A stretch of DNA of 21,080 nucleotides. Origin: Clostridia bacterium (GTDB lineage Bacteria > Bacillota > Clostridia > Oscillospirales > Acutalibacteraceae). The DNA is taken from the NCBI GenBank assembly GCA_017382915.1, contig JAFNZJ010000019.1, positions 1-21,080 on the forward strand. The letters run 5' to 3'. Numbering within the stretch: position 1 is the stretch's first letter; every line of letters begins with the position of its first letter. Under the pieces are notes generated by a model. It worked only from the letters and a program-made list of their open reading frames with translations, did no database searches and was not told the origin of the DNA. Of the stretch, positions 1-7,359 are shown piece by piece. A program made the position numbers and the translations under genes.

Positions 1-922
1 ATGCAGAATTGTAAACGCTTACGGGGAAGGTTATATCCTCTTTAGTCTTTGCAAGAGCTTTGCTGAAAAATGCGTTAATAAACTGTTTTTGATTTTGCAT
101 TCTATTCAGGTTTGAATCCAACTTGCTTTCATCCCTTGCCTGAACAAAGGCACGCGCCTTTTCGCCCTTTAATACAACCTTTTGACCCTTTTTAAAGTAA
201 TAATCCAAACAGGTAAAGCTTTCGGTTGGGGTTACCTCCACCCCGCCTACCTTACGGCTTAAAACATCAATAGCCTTTAAATCAATTGCCACATAGGAAT
301 TGATTGGCAGTCCATAAAAAATGCGTTGCACCGATTTTACGGTATTTTCACAGCTGGTGTGTGCGCCATCGCCATAGGCATAGGCAAGACAGATTTGCTG
401 CTTACTGCTTGAAACATAGGTACCCGCCGCAGAATATAAATCAACATCCACCATTGTATCGCGCGATATTGGTATTATGGTAGACTCACCCGTTTCGGTA
501 TCAAGGGCATATAAAAACAGTGCGTCGGCCTGTCCATTATTGCCTTTTACGCCATCAATTTCTGAAAAGCGTTCTTGGTCAACACCAATACAAAGTGTTG
601 TGGTAATGTTTTCATTATATTGGTATTTTTTACCGCCGTAAATTACGGTTTTGCCGTCCTGCAGAGTTTCAACATCGCTTACGGCTCCGCTTGGGTCAAC
701 CTTCATACCGTCGGTATTAAGAAGTGAAAACTTACCGCTGTAATAAAAAGAAACCGCAACAATGGCTATTATAAGAATAAAAGCAACAATTGAGCCAAAC
801 ACCCAAAAAAGAGTTTTTTTAAGTCTTCCTTTAGCTTTATTCCTTGGATGAAACTTTTCTCTTCTTTTTAGCTTTGACTTTTCATTTACATCGGTAACAT
901 TAAAATCATTTTGTGAGTTCAT
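1..922 (-). CDS. LytR-CpsA-Psr (LCP) family protein, 3' end cut by window edge
   Basis: LCP proteins are membrane-anchored enzymes that move glycopolymers such as teichoic acid or capsule from undecaprenyl-linked precursors onto peptidoglycan. Visible: a basic N-terminus (residues 16-36), one membrane segment at about 38-60, then an extracellular LCP domain. Landmarks are CIGVDQ at 111-116, QADALFLYALD at 131-141, PISRDTMVDV at 151-160 (R154 and D155 match the conserved Arg-Asp), an AYAYGDG stretch at 180-186 and LKGEKARAFVQARD at 251-264. The family usually has R-x-R in this last motif; here the first Arg is Gln (Q261) and R263 is kept. The start ATG at 920-922 lies inside the end of the sortase gene (17-bp overlap, other frame), with AGGGGG about 11 nt upstream, so translation is probably coupled. 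307 codons are present; the stop lies outside the window. The family call is firm; the polymer is unknown. Confidence 0.9.
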   Translation of the reverse strand, partial: MNSQNDFNVTDVNEKSKLKRREKFHPRNKAKGRLKKTLFWVFGSIVAFILIIAIVAVSFYYSGKFSLLNTDGMKVDPSGAVSDVETLQDGKTVIYGGKKYQYNENITTTLCIGVDQERFSEIDGVKGNNGQADALFLYALDTETGESTIIPISRDTMVDVDLYSAAGTYVSSSKQQICLAYAYGDGAHTSCENTVKSVQRIFYGLPINSYVAIDLKAIDVLSRKVGGVEVTPTESFTCLDYYFKKGQKVVLKGEKARAFVQARDESKLDSNLNRMQNQKQFINAFFSKALAKTKEDITFPVSVYNSA

Positions 923-1670
923 CTTTAACCAGTACCCCCTGCACCAAATAGCGATAATCGTGATTACCTATACAGGTGCTAAGTGTAAGAATTTTTGAAT
1001 CCTTATTAAGTTCAACCTCACGGGTCCTTGAAATCATTGATTTTGGGTTTTTAACCGTTTCAAGATAATCTTCAAAAACCTTAGGGTCTTTAAAATTAAA
1101 GGAATTTAAAATATGCCTGTTATCATAACGGTAGGCGGCGCATATTTCATAGGTTAAAACATGCCCCGGTGTATAAATATAAATATATTTATTTTCATCA
1201 AAAAATTTTTGGTCCTTACGGAATTTGTGCAGGTTTTGAAACATTGACCCATTTAACATATTATGCCCGTAAAGCACTGTGTTGGGGTCAGAAAAATCTT
1301 TTCGGTTACGCATTTCAGAATATATTGCGCCCGACCTTTTATACTTTTTTTCTGCACTGTGGTTAAGGTAATATTCATCACTGTCGGGACTTTGAACAAC
1401 AGGGTAATTGATATTGGTATTGGGTATATATATCCAGGCGTAAATATCGGGATATTTTTTAGCCTCAGCAGTAAAATCTATTGGGTTATCGGGCAGCTCC
1501 GGTTCGGAAGAAACCGGTATTGATGATGGAGGGGTATCATTAACCTCGGGGAATAAATAAGTATTAAAAAGCAAAAAGACAATATAAGCAAGCCCTAGTA
1601 TAAAAACAACTAAGGCAGACCAAAAGATAAACTTTTTAAGCTTTATTCCTTTACTATTTTTATTTTCCAT
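906..1670 (-). CDS. srtB: Class B sortase
   Basis: Membrane-anchored cysteine transpeptidase that cuts a C-terminal sorting signal after Thr and joins the protein to the cell wall. The 254-residue product has a basic N-terminus, one membrane helix (about 13-36), a Pro/Ser-rich stalk (about 41-63) and the catalytic domain. Catalytic residues are recognisable: His136 in VLYGHNM, Cys233 in LTLSTC and Arg240 in DYRYLVQG. The GHNM-x-x-GSMF block and TLSTC point to class B rather than A or D. The gene starts at ATG 1670 behind GGTGA and an exact consensus promoter, and overlaps the LCP gene by 17 bp, forming a two-gene operon. Its likely substrate is the APQTG protein just upstream (1798-2274). The class is confident; the symbol is by family and orthology was not tested. 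Confidence 0.92.
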   Translation of the reverse strand: MENKNSKGIKLKKFIFWSALVVFILGLAYIVFLLFNTYLFPEVNDTPPSSIPVSSEPELPDNPIDFTAEAKKYPDIYAWIYIPNTNINYPVVQSPDSDEYYLNHSAEKKYKRSGAIYSEMRNRKDFSDPNTVLYGHNMLNGSMFQNLHKFRKDQKFFDENKYIYIYTPGHVLTYEICAAYRYDNRHILNSFNFKDPKVFEDYLETVKNPKSMISRTREVELNKDSKILTLSTCIGNHDYRYLVQGVLVKDELTK

Positions 1671-1687
1671 AATATCACCATTAAAAT

Positions 1688-1716
1688 ATTATACCTTTTT
1701 TAAGAAGTAATGTCAA
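1688..1716 (-). promoter_or_regulatory. Sigma-A promoter of the sortase-LCP operon
   Basis: On the minus strand TTGACA (1711-1716) and TATAAT (1688-1693) are separated by exactly 17 bp. This is a perfect match to the housekeeping consensus, 18 bp upstream of the sortase start. It lies downstream of the terminator of the neighbouring surface-protein gene, so the sortase operon is a separate transcription unit. Confidence 0.85.
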
Positions 1717-1750
1717 CCGACTTAAAATGGGACAATATGTAAATTTATGC

Positions 1751-1780
1751 AAAAAAGCGCACCGTTTAAACGGTGCGCTT
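1751..1780 (-). terminator. Intrinsic terminator of the APQTG surface-protein gene
   Basis: A perfect inverted repeat (AAGCGCACCG / CGGTGCGCTT around TTTAAA, 1755-1780) is followed on the minus strand by a run of six T (1751-1756). It lies 18-47 bp beyond the stop of the surface-protein gene and before the sortase promoter. Confidence 0.92.
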
Positions 1781-1797
1781 AAATGTGCGTTTTAAAC

Positions 1798-2274
1798 TTA
1801 AGCCTTAACAGCCTTTTTGGTAGAAACCATAACTACAAAAGCACCTGCTACTGCTAAAACAGCAAGAGCTAAAGCAGAGTTACCGGTTTGAGGAGCTTTA
1901 TCAGAATCATTGGTGCTGCCTTCACCTGCAGAACCGGGAACATCATAAGACTCTTCAATCTTAAGGTCGGTAAGGGGGCGAATAACGATGGTTTCAGAGG
2001 TAAGTGAACCTGAAACGATTTCGTAATCAACACCTTCAACACCTTCAATTACCCAACCAGTAAAGGTATGTTTGCTCTTAGCATCAACAGTAAGCTTAAC
2101 AGTGTCACCCTCAACAACGGTGGTAACATTAGAGCTGGAAGAACCAGAACTGAAGGAATCAACCTCAACCTTAAATACGGGTTTTGCGCCTGGGCTGTTA
2201 GCAGCAAATGCAGGAACTGCCATGCAGGTTGCAAGAACTACTACGCAAAATAAAACAGCTAATAACTTTTTCAT
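1798..2274 (-). CDS. Small secreted surface protein with C-terminal APQTG sorting signal
   Basis: 158 residues. An N-terminal signal peptide (KK, then a hydrophobic core at about 4-20) ends in AFA|A, with likely cleavage after residue 24. A Ser-rich stretch at about 41-49 follows. A small beta-type domain (about 50-110) contains FTGW at 71-74, reminiscent of the F-x-GW strand of bacterial extracellular repeat domains. A Gly/Ser/Asp linker leads to APQTG (127-131), a hydrophobic segment (133-150) and a basic tail ending KKAVKA. This tripartite C-terminus is a cell-wall sorting signal. It departs from LPXTG at the first position but fits the xPxTG signals used by some clostridial class B sortases. 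The start at 2274 is supported by TAGGAGGA 8-9 nt upstream, and the gene has its own promoter and terminator. The adjacent class B sortase is the natural candidate enzyme. No specific function can be assigned to the mature domain of about 100 residues. Confidence 0.85.
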   Translation of the reverse strand: MKKLLAVLFCVVVLATCMAVPAFAANSPGAKPVFKVEVDSFSSGSSSSNVTTVVEGDTVKLTVDAKSKHTFTGWVIEGVEGVDYEIVSGSLTSETIVIRPLTDLKIEESYDVPGSAGEGSTNDSDKAPQTGNSALALAVLAVAGAFVVMVSTKKAVKA

Positions 2275-2312
2275 TATAAATATCCTCCTAAAAGAAATAT
2301 TACTCTTTAAAC

Positions 2313-2341
2313 ATTATATCACAACGTTTTTAGAATGTAAA
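2313..2341 (-). promoter_or_regulatory. Sigma-A promoter of the surface-protein gene
   Basis: Minus-strand TTTACA (2336-2341) and TATAAT (2313-2318) are 17 bp apart. They lie 39 bp upstream of the start codon, with the AGGAGG ribosome binding site (2284-2289) in between. The near-consensus boxes suggest strong vegetative expression, as expected for an abundant surface protein. Confidence 0.82.
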
Positions 2342-2344
2342 TAG

Positions 2345-2372
2345 TTTTTTAAAAATTATTTTAAATAATTTT
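2345..2372 (-). terminator. Possible weak AU-only terminator after the asparaginase gene
   Basis: Just past the asparaginase stop, the minus strand carries an A/T-only inverted repeat (AAATTATT / AATAATTT) running into T residues. The lack of any G-C pair makes termination uncertain, and it overlaps the upstream edge of the next promoter. Confidence 0.3.
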
Positions 2373-2375
2373 GCG

Positions 2376-3296
2376 CTAAAGACTCAACTTTATCCACAAA
2401 AGCACCCTTGCGGCGGTTTGGGTTGTATTTTTTAAAACCTCAACACCAAGTTCACTATAGGTTTGCATACTTTCATAAAGGCTTTCATCGCTGACCCCCG
2501 TAAGCACAATGGGTATTTTGGCCTGTTTTGCCTTTTTACAAAATTCTACAAACGCCGGGCTTTTGGTATTAACAGTGCCGGAATGGTATGGTGTTAAAAC
2601 AACCGCCTTAACACCCTTTAAATTGTAATTATATTCTTCAAAGGGGGTTACGGTTATATTAAGTATACCGGGGTGTTTTGCAAAGTTTACCCTGCCAAAG
2701 GGGGTAATGCCTTGGCTTAATTGTTTTTTCAGTACCTCAACCCCGCCATCTTTAAAGACCGCAACGGGACCACCCAGACTAAAAACCTGATGCTCATATT
2801 CTCTATGAACAAAAAGCTTATGGGCTAAATGAATATCTGCGGTTTTAAGGTCGTTTGAATAGCTTACAAAAACTCCCCTATTACCCGATTTTATAAACTG
2901 TACTGCCGCCTTAAAGTTTATGTGCCCATTTGTTTTTTTATTATTAAGCGGATAATTTGCCGAAACAAAAACAACAGGGCAAACATCAAAGCCCAGACAA
3001 TATGCCGCGGCGGCGGATGAATACTGCAAGGTGTCGGTACCGTGACACACAATAATACCTTCATACCCTTTATAGGCATTATCAAAAAGGCAGTCAATTA
3101 GTGCTGTTAAATTATCGGCGTCAAGATTTTCGCTTAAGATTTCATAGGGGGTTACGGTATCAAAAACAATGTCATCAGAACTGTTTTGCTTATAGGTGTT
3201 AATTAAAAGTGACTTGGTGGTGCTGTTTGGACCTATCCACCCATCATTTTCTTTACTGCCTATGGTGCCGCCCGTAAAAATTACAAGTATCTTCAT
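2376..3296 (-). CDS. ansA: L-asparaginase (type I, bacterial AnsA-like)
   Basis: Hydrolyses L-asparagine to aspartate and ammonia. 306 residues, at the short end for the family and without a signal peptide, so probably cytoplasmic. The two catalytic motifs are present: TGGTIGS at 8-14 with nucleophile Thr11, and HGTDT at 85-89 with Thr87/Asp88. The C-terminal NTTQTAARVLLW fits the usual family ending. The start at 3296 is backed by AGGTGA 9 nt upstream. It lies 139 bp downstream of potD with no clear sigma-A promoter between them. It may therefore be read through from the polyamine operon, past a weak hairpin at 3397-3418. Distantly related amidases (for example glutamyl-tRNA amidotransferase GatD) share the motifs, but the length and lack of an extra N-terminal domain favour asparaginase. 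Confidence 0.88.
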   Translation of the reverse strand: MKILVIFTGGTIGSKENDGWIGPNSTTKSLLINTYKQNSSDDIVFDTVTPYEILSENLDADNLTALIDCLFDNAYKGYEGIIVCHGTDTLQYSSAAAAYCLGFDVCPVVFVSANYPLNNKKTNGHINFKAAVQFIKSGNRGVFVSYSNDLKTADIHLAHKLFVHREYEHQVFSLGGPVAVFKDGGVEVLKKQLSQGITPFGRVNFAKHPGILNITVTPFEEYNYNLKGVKAVVLTPYHSGTVNTKSPAFVEFCKKAKQAKIPIVLTGVSDESLYESMQTYSELGVEVLKNTTQTAARVLLWIKLSL

Positions 3297-3311
3297 AATT
3301 TAAAATCACCT

Positions 3312-3353
3312 GCTTTATTAAAGCAAGCGGCCGCCAAATACTGGTAGCCGCTT
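3312..3353 (-). repeat. Tandem inverted repeats ahead of the asparaginase start
   Basis: AAGCGGC (3325-3331) and GCCGCTT (3347-3353) form a 7-bp stem with a 15-nt loop. Directly beside it is the palindrome GCTTTATTAAAGC (3312-3324), which abuts the AGGTGA ribosome binding site on the minus strand. They may shape translation or protect the mRNA end after potD; function unknown. No clear promoter is visible in the 139-bp spacer. Confidence 0.5.
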
Positions 3354-3396
3354 TGATTTGGTAACGCCTATGCGTGCGAATAAGCCGAAAGCCACC

Positions 3397-3418
3397 TAAA
3401 ATCAGCCCTTTAAGGCTG
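3397..3418 (-). terminator. Weak terminator-like hairpin after potD
   Basis: CAGCC / GGCTG (3403-3418) gives a 5-6 bp stem with a short loop, followed on the minus strand by ATTTT, 18 bp past the potD stop. It is too short for confident termination; partial read-through into the asparaginase gene is plausible. Confidence 0.4.
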
Positions 3419-3435
3419 GTTCGGGTTTAAATGCT

Positions 3436-4572
3436 TTAGCTAAGTTTTACTTCCTCCCAAAGGCGTTCATAATAACTTCTGACCGATGGGTCAATATCGT
3501 GGAAGTACTGTGTTTTTGGATAGTTTGCCTCATCGGGGTAAAGATATTCATTGCCCTTTAAAGAATAATCATCGTTATTCATTACTGCGGTGTGGGGTGA
3601 TGCGTACATAACATACTCTGCAACCTCTAAAGCAATATCAGGCTCTAAAAGGAAGTTTAAATACATCATTGCGGCATCATAATTTTGACTGCTTTTAGGA
3701 ATACAAACCGAATCCACAAAGATATTTACCCCCTCTTTTGGGTAAACAAAATCAAGGCTTTCGTTGTTTTCCTGCATAAGCAAAAAGTCGCCTGCGTAGT
3801 AAGGGGCTATTGCCGCCTCACCATCCTCCATCTTTTGGTAAATTTCATCCATAACATAGGACTGCAGTATCTTTTTTTGCTCAATAAGCTTTTTAGCAGC
3901 CGCATCCCAATCGGCAAGGTTTTTGCTATTAAGGTCATAGCCCAAATAAAGCTGTGATACCGCAAAGGCATCGCGGGGATTGTTGAAGTTCAAAATGGTA
4001 TCGGAATATTTTTCATCCCACATAATGCCCCAGCTGGTTGGTTTTTGTTTTACAACCTCGGTATTATAAATAAGACCCACCATACCAACACAGTACGGCA
4101 CCGAATATGAGTTTTCGGGGTCAAAATAAAGGTCTTTATACTTTTTATCAATATATTTATAGTTTGAAAGCCTGGCGGTATCAATTTTTTGAAGCATACC
4201 CTCTTTTTTAAGGCGCTCAATCATATAATCCGACGGGATTATAATATCATATGAAACACCGCCGCCCTTTAGCTTTGAATACATTGACTCATTGCTTTCA
4301 TAGGTGGTGTAGTTAACCCTTATGCCTGTAAGCTCGGTAAAGACGGCGTTAAGGTCCATTGAACCCTCGGTGCCGTCGGGGATATACTCACCCCAGTTAA
4401 ATACATTTATTGTGGTGCCTTCAAGGTCGCGTGTATATGTACCCTCAAGCTCAATATCGGCCAAGGTCGCACCCTGTTCAAAGACCTCCTCCACCTCATT
4501 ACATCCGCCAAAACAAAGCACAACCAAAACAGAGGTTATAAAGCAAATTGCTTTAAGAAATTTTTTGCTCAT
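3436..4572 (-). CDS. potD: Spermidine/putrescine-binding lipoprotein PotD
   Basis: Extracellular substrate-binding component of the PotABCD polyamine importer. 378 residues. A lipoprotein signal (basic start, hydrophobic 7-21) ends in FGGC, with Cys24 as the predicted lipidation site; Phe at the -3 position is a slightly unusual lipobox. The mature protein has the family's opening motif, INVFNWGEYIPDG (about 55-67). Further matches to periplasmic-binding-protein fold 2 polyamine binders are YDIIIPSDYMIERL, the SVPYCVGMVGLIYN segment and a late SVCIPKSSQNYDAAMMYLNFLL stretch. The start ATG overlaps the potC stop as ATGA (4569-4572), so translation is coupled. Which polyamine it prefers cannot be read from the sequence. 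Confidence 0.93.
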   Translation of the reverse strand: MSKKFLKAICFITSVLVVLCFGGCNEVEEVFEQGATLADIELEGTYTRDLEGTTINVFNWGEYIPDGTEGSMDLNAVFTELTGIRVNYTTYESNESMYSKLKGGGVSYDIIIPSDYMIERLKKEGMLQKIDTARLSNYKYIDKKYKDLYFDPENSYSVPYCVGMVGLIYNTEVVKQKPTSWGIMWDEKYSDTILNFNNPRDAFAVSQLYLGYDLNSKNLADWDAAAKKLIEQKKILQSYVMDEIYQKMEDGEAAIAPYYAGDFLLMQENNESLDFVYPKEGVNIFVDSVCIPKSSQNYDAAMMYLNFLLEPDIALEVAEYVMYASPHTAVMNNDDYSLKGNEYLYPDEANYPKTQYFHDIDPSVRSYYERLWEEVKLS

Positions 4573-5378
4573 CTTTTAACCTCCGCTTTCTTTTTATCGC
4601 TTCTGGCCTGGGCTACATTTATTAAAATTAAAAGCACAAGCACAGAAAGGAATATAAGTGTTGAAAGGGCGTACATATCGGGGGTTACGCGGCGTTTGGT
4701 CATTGAAAAGATTTTAATTGGCAGGGTTTGAAAATCGGGACCTGTTGTAAAATAGCTTATTACAAAATCATCAAGCGATAATGTAAAGGCCATTATCATA
4801 CCGGTAAAAACGCCGGGGGCGATTGAGGGGAATACAACCTTAAAAAATGACTGCAAAGGGGTGCAACCTAAATCTCTTGCCGCCTCTGACAGGTGGGGGT
4901 CGGTCTGTCGCAGTTTGGGCAGCACCGAAAGAATTACATACGGCAGGTTAAAGGTTACATGGGCAATAAGCATTGTGCCAAAGCCCAAAACATCCTTTGC
5001 GCCCACAAACACACCAACAAATACGAAAAGCAGCATAAGTGAAATACCCGTAACAATATCGGGGTTCATCATAGGTATGTTTGTAACGGTCATAATTGCG
5101 GTGCGCGAAAACCGGTTTTTCATTTGAAAAATGCCAACGGCACTAAGGGTGCCAAGCACGGTTGCAATGATAGCAGAAAGCACCGCTAACAAAAGTGTGT
5201 TTTTGAGTGCTTCAATGGTGGAGCTATCATTAAACAGCTCACCATACCATTTAAGTGAAAAGCCACCAAAAACAGATGTACTGCGCGCCGAGTTAAAGGA
5301 AAAAACTATCATAACCGCAATTGGCGCATATAAAAACAGCATAATAAGCGCGGTGTATATACGGGACACAGTTTTCAT
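4569..5378 (-). CDS. potC: Polyamine ABC transporter permease PotC
   Basis: Inner-membrane permease of the PotABCD importer. 269 residues with about six hydrophobic segments. The EAA loop that docks on the ATPase is at about 165-190 (SEAARDLGCTP ... FPSIAPG). The N-terminal segment MLFLYAPIAVMIVFSFN and the SLDDFVISYFTTGP motif near residue 205 are typical of PotC. The start overlaps the potB stop as ATGA and the stop overlaps the potD start in the same way, so the three genes are translationally linked. The second permease copy (potB) next door gives the expected heterodimer. Confidence 0.93.
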   Translation of the reverse strand: MKTVSRIYTALIMLFLYAPIAVMIVFSFNSARSTSVFGGFSLKWYGELFNDSSTIEALKNTLLLAVLSAIIATVLGTLSAVGIFQMKNRFSRTAIMTVTNIPMMNPDIVTGISLMLLFVFVGVFVGAKDVLGFGTMLIAHVTFNLPYVILSVLPKLRQTDPHLSEAARDLGCTPLQSFFKVVFPSIAPGVFTGMIMAFTLSLDDFVISYFTTGPDFQTLPIKIFSMTKRRVTPDMYALSTLIFLSVLVLLILINVAQARSDKKKAEVKR

Positions 5379-6211
5379 ACCAACAAACCTCCCGCATTTT
5401 CATCATTATCGGCAAAGTGATTCATTACCGCAAGGCTTATTAAAATAAGTATCATAAGCACCAGCGAAATAGCCGCACCCAAATTATAGTTATAGGCCGA
5501 CTGAAACTGCATTTCAATAACGTCACCGATAAGCATGGTTTTGCCGCCGCCCAGCTTTTGCGATATGTAAAAGGTGCTGATGCAGGGAACAAAAACCATA
5601 GTAATACCGGAAATAACGCCCGGCATTGTAAGAGGGAATATTACTTTTTTAAGGCGGGTAATTGGTGATGCGCCAAGGTCATCTGCCGCCTCTAAAAGTG
5701 AGTGGTCCAGCTTTAGCATTGCCGTATATATTGGCAAAATCATATAAGGTAAGAAGTTATAAACCATACCCAAAATAATGGCGCCGGGGGTGTTAATAAG
5801 TTTAACCGGACCTATGCCGATTTTTGAAAGCAGGTTATTTATAATACCTGTGTTTGCCAAAATGGTTATCCAAGAATAGGTGCGAATAAGAAAGTTCATC
5901 CACATTGGCACCATTATAAGCATACTAAGCATACGCTGTGGGGTTGCCTTCATATTAGACATAAAGTATGCCAACGGATAGGATATTATAAGGCAAACAA
6001 CCGTTGCTATGGCCGAATATAAAAGTGAAATTCCAAAGGTTTTAGCATAGCGCGGCAGTTCGGCAATATTGGCTAAGGTAAAGGCGCCTGATTTATCTGT
6101 AAAGGCATAGTAGGCAACCATAATAAGCGGCACTACTATAAATATAATTGACCATACTGTATAAGGGGTACAGATTATGGGGTTATAGTTCTTTGGCTTG
6201 GATTTGTTCAA
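5375..6211 (-). CDS. potB: Polyamine ABC transporter permease PotB
   Basis: First permease of the PotABCD importer, expected to dimerise with PotC. 278 residues with about six membrane segments and an EAA loop at about 174-198 (EAADDLGASP ... FPLTMPG). The segment PMWMNFLIRTYSW (about 102-114) is characteristic of PotB. The start codon is TTG at 6209-6211, supported by GGAGG about 9 nt upstream and by correct family alignment (MNKSKPKNYN leading into the first helix). The gap to potA is 29 bp, and the stop overlaps the potC start. Confidence 0.92.
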   Translation of the reverse strand: MNKSKPKNYNPIICTPYTVWSIIFIVVPLIMVAYYAFTDKSGAFTLANIAELPRYAKTFGISLLYSAIATVVCLIISYPLAYFMSNMKATPQRMLSMLIMVPMWMNFLIRTYSWITILANTGIINNLLSKIGIGPVKLINTPGAIILGMVYNFLPYMILPIYTAMLKLDHSLLEAADDLGASPITRLKKVIFPLTMPGVISGITMVFVPCISTFYISQKLGGGKTMLIGDVIEMQFQSAYNYNLGAAISLVLMILILISLAVMNHFADNDENAGGLLV

Positions 6212-6240
6212 TTATCCGCCCCTCCTATCTTTAAAGGTTA

Positions 6241-7359
6241 TTACTCATCATCCTCATTATCTAAATCGGAAAGATGCTCAATTTCATCACTAAAGGTGCT
6301 GTAGTCACCATACATACCCGAATATTTTGATTTTTTCATAACATGAATTGCATCGGGTTCAATAAATAGTCCAACAGTATCCCCCACCTTATGCTCATCG
6401 GTGGTTTGTATCATCCACTTAAAGCCCGAAACATCCACTATGATTTCATAGTGAACGCCAAGGAAGGTTACCGAAGTAACCTCACCAAGCAGGTGACCTG
6501 TAGTGGGGGGAACAATATCAACATCTTCAGGGCGAATAACTATATCAACATGCTCATTTTCATCAAAGCCGCGGTCTAAACATTCAAACTCACGACCGTT
6601 GATAACCGCCAAGAAGTCCTTTTTCATAATACCGTCAAGAATATTACTTTCACCAATAAAATCGGCAACAAAGGCGTTTTCGGGCTCATTATAAATATCC
6701 TGCGGGGTGCCTATTTGCTGAATTTTACCCTCATTCATAACCACAACAGTGTCGGACATAGCCAGCGCTTCCTCCTGGTCGTGGGTAACAAAAACAAAGG
6801 TTATGCCAAGGCTTTTTTGAATGTTTTTAAGCTCCACCTGCATATCCTTGCGAAGCTTAAGGTCAAGGGCGGCAAGCGGTTCATCCAAAAGAAGTACCTT
6901 TGGTCTGTTAATTATGGCGCGGGCAATGGCAACGCGCTGTTGCTGACCGCCCGAAAGCTTTGAAATATTACGCTTTTCATAACCCGAAAGATTAACCAGC
7001 TTTAAAATGTCGGTAACCTGTTGTTTAATCTCTTTTTCGCTTACCTTTTTAATCCTTAGTCCAAATGCAATGTTTTCATACACATTAAGGTGTGGAAAAA
7101 GCGCGTAACGCTGGAAAATGGTATTAACCTGTCGTTTATGAGGGGGCAGATTATTGATAACCGCATCCTCAAATAAAATATCACCCTCGGTGGGACGGAC
7201 AAAACCCGCAATAGCCCTAAGGGTGGTGGTTTTACCACATCCCGAGGGGCCAAGAAGGGTTACGAATTCGCTGTCCTTGATTTTTAGATTTATACCATCT
7301 AAAACCTTTTCCTCATCGAAGGTGACGCTAATGTTTTTAAGTTCTACTATGTTTTTCAA
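6241..7359 (-). CDS. potA: Polyamine ABC transporter ATP-binding protein PotA
   Basis: ATPase that powers spermidine/putrescine import. With the TTG start at 7357-7359 it is 372 residues, the usual family size. Visible: Walker A GPSGCGKTT (37-45), Q-loop Gln83, signature LSGGQ (135-139), Walker B VLLLDEP (155-161), H-loop His193, then a C-terminal TOBE-type regulatory domain from about 235. I chose TTG because the family begins close to this point (MKNIVELKNISVTF) and AAAGGGAG lies about 10 nt upstream. The frame stays open back to an ATG at 7467. That 36-codon extension is rich in CGG/GGG codons, is unlike PotA and falls in structured leader sequence, so I treat it as untranslated. The acidic tail (LSDLDNEDDE) is notable but harmless. 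Confidence 0.92.
   Translation of the reverse strand: MKNIVELKNISVTFDEEKVLDGINLKIKDSEFVTLLGPSGCGKTTTLRAIAGFVRPTEGDILFEDAVINNLPPHKRQVNTIFQRYALFPHLNVYENIAFGLRIKKVSEKEIKQQVTDILKLVNLSGYEKRNISKLSGGQQQRVAIARAIINRPKVLLLDEPLAALDLKLRKDMQVELKNIQKSLGITFVFVTHDQEEALAMSDTVVVMNEGKIQQIGTPQDIYNEPENAFVADFIGESNILDGIMKKDFLAVINGREFECLDRGFDENEHVDIVIRPEDVDIVPPTTGHLLGEVTSVTFLGVHYEIIVDVSGFKWMIQTTDEHKVGDTVGLFIEPDAIHVMKKSKYSGMYGDYSTFSDEIEHLSDLDNEDDE

Noticed and set aside
2356..2440. Overlapping -1 frame at the end of the asparaginase gene that reads as a plausible protein tail after an A-rich run (possible frameshift)
   Set aside because: The annotated frame ends NTTQTAARVLLWIKLSL, which matches the usual asparaginase C-terminus, so neither a sequencing error nor programmed slippage is needed.
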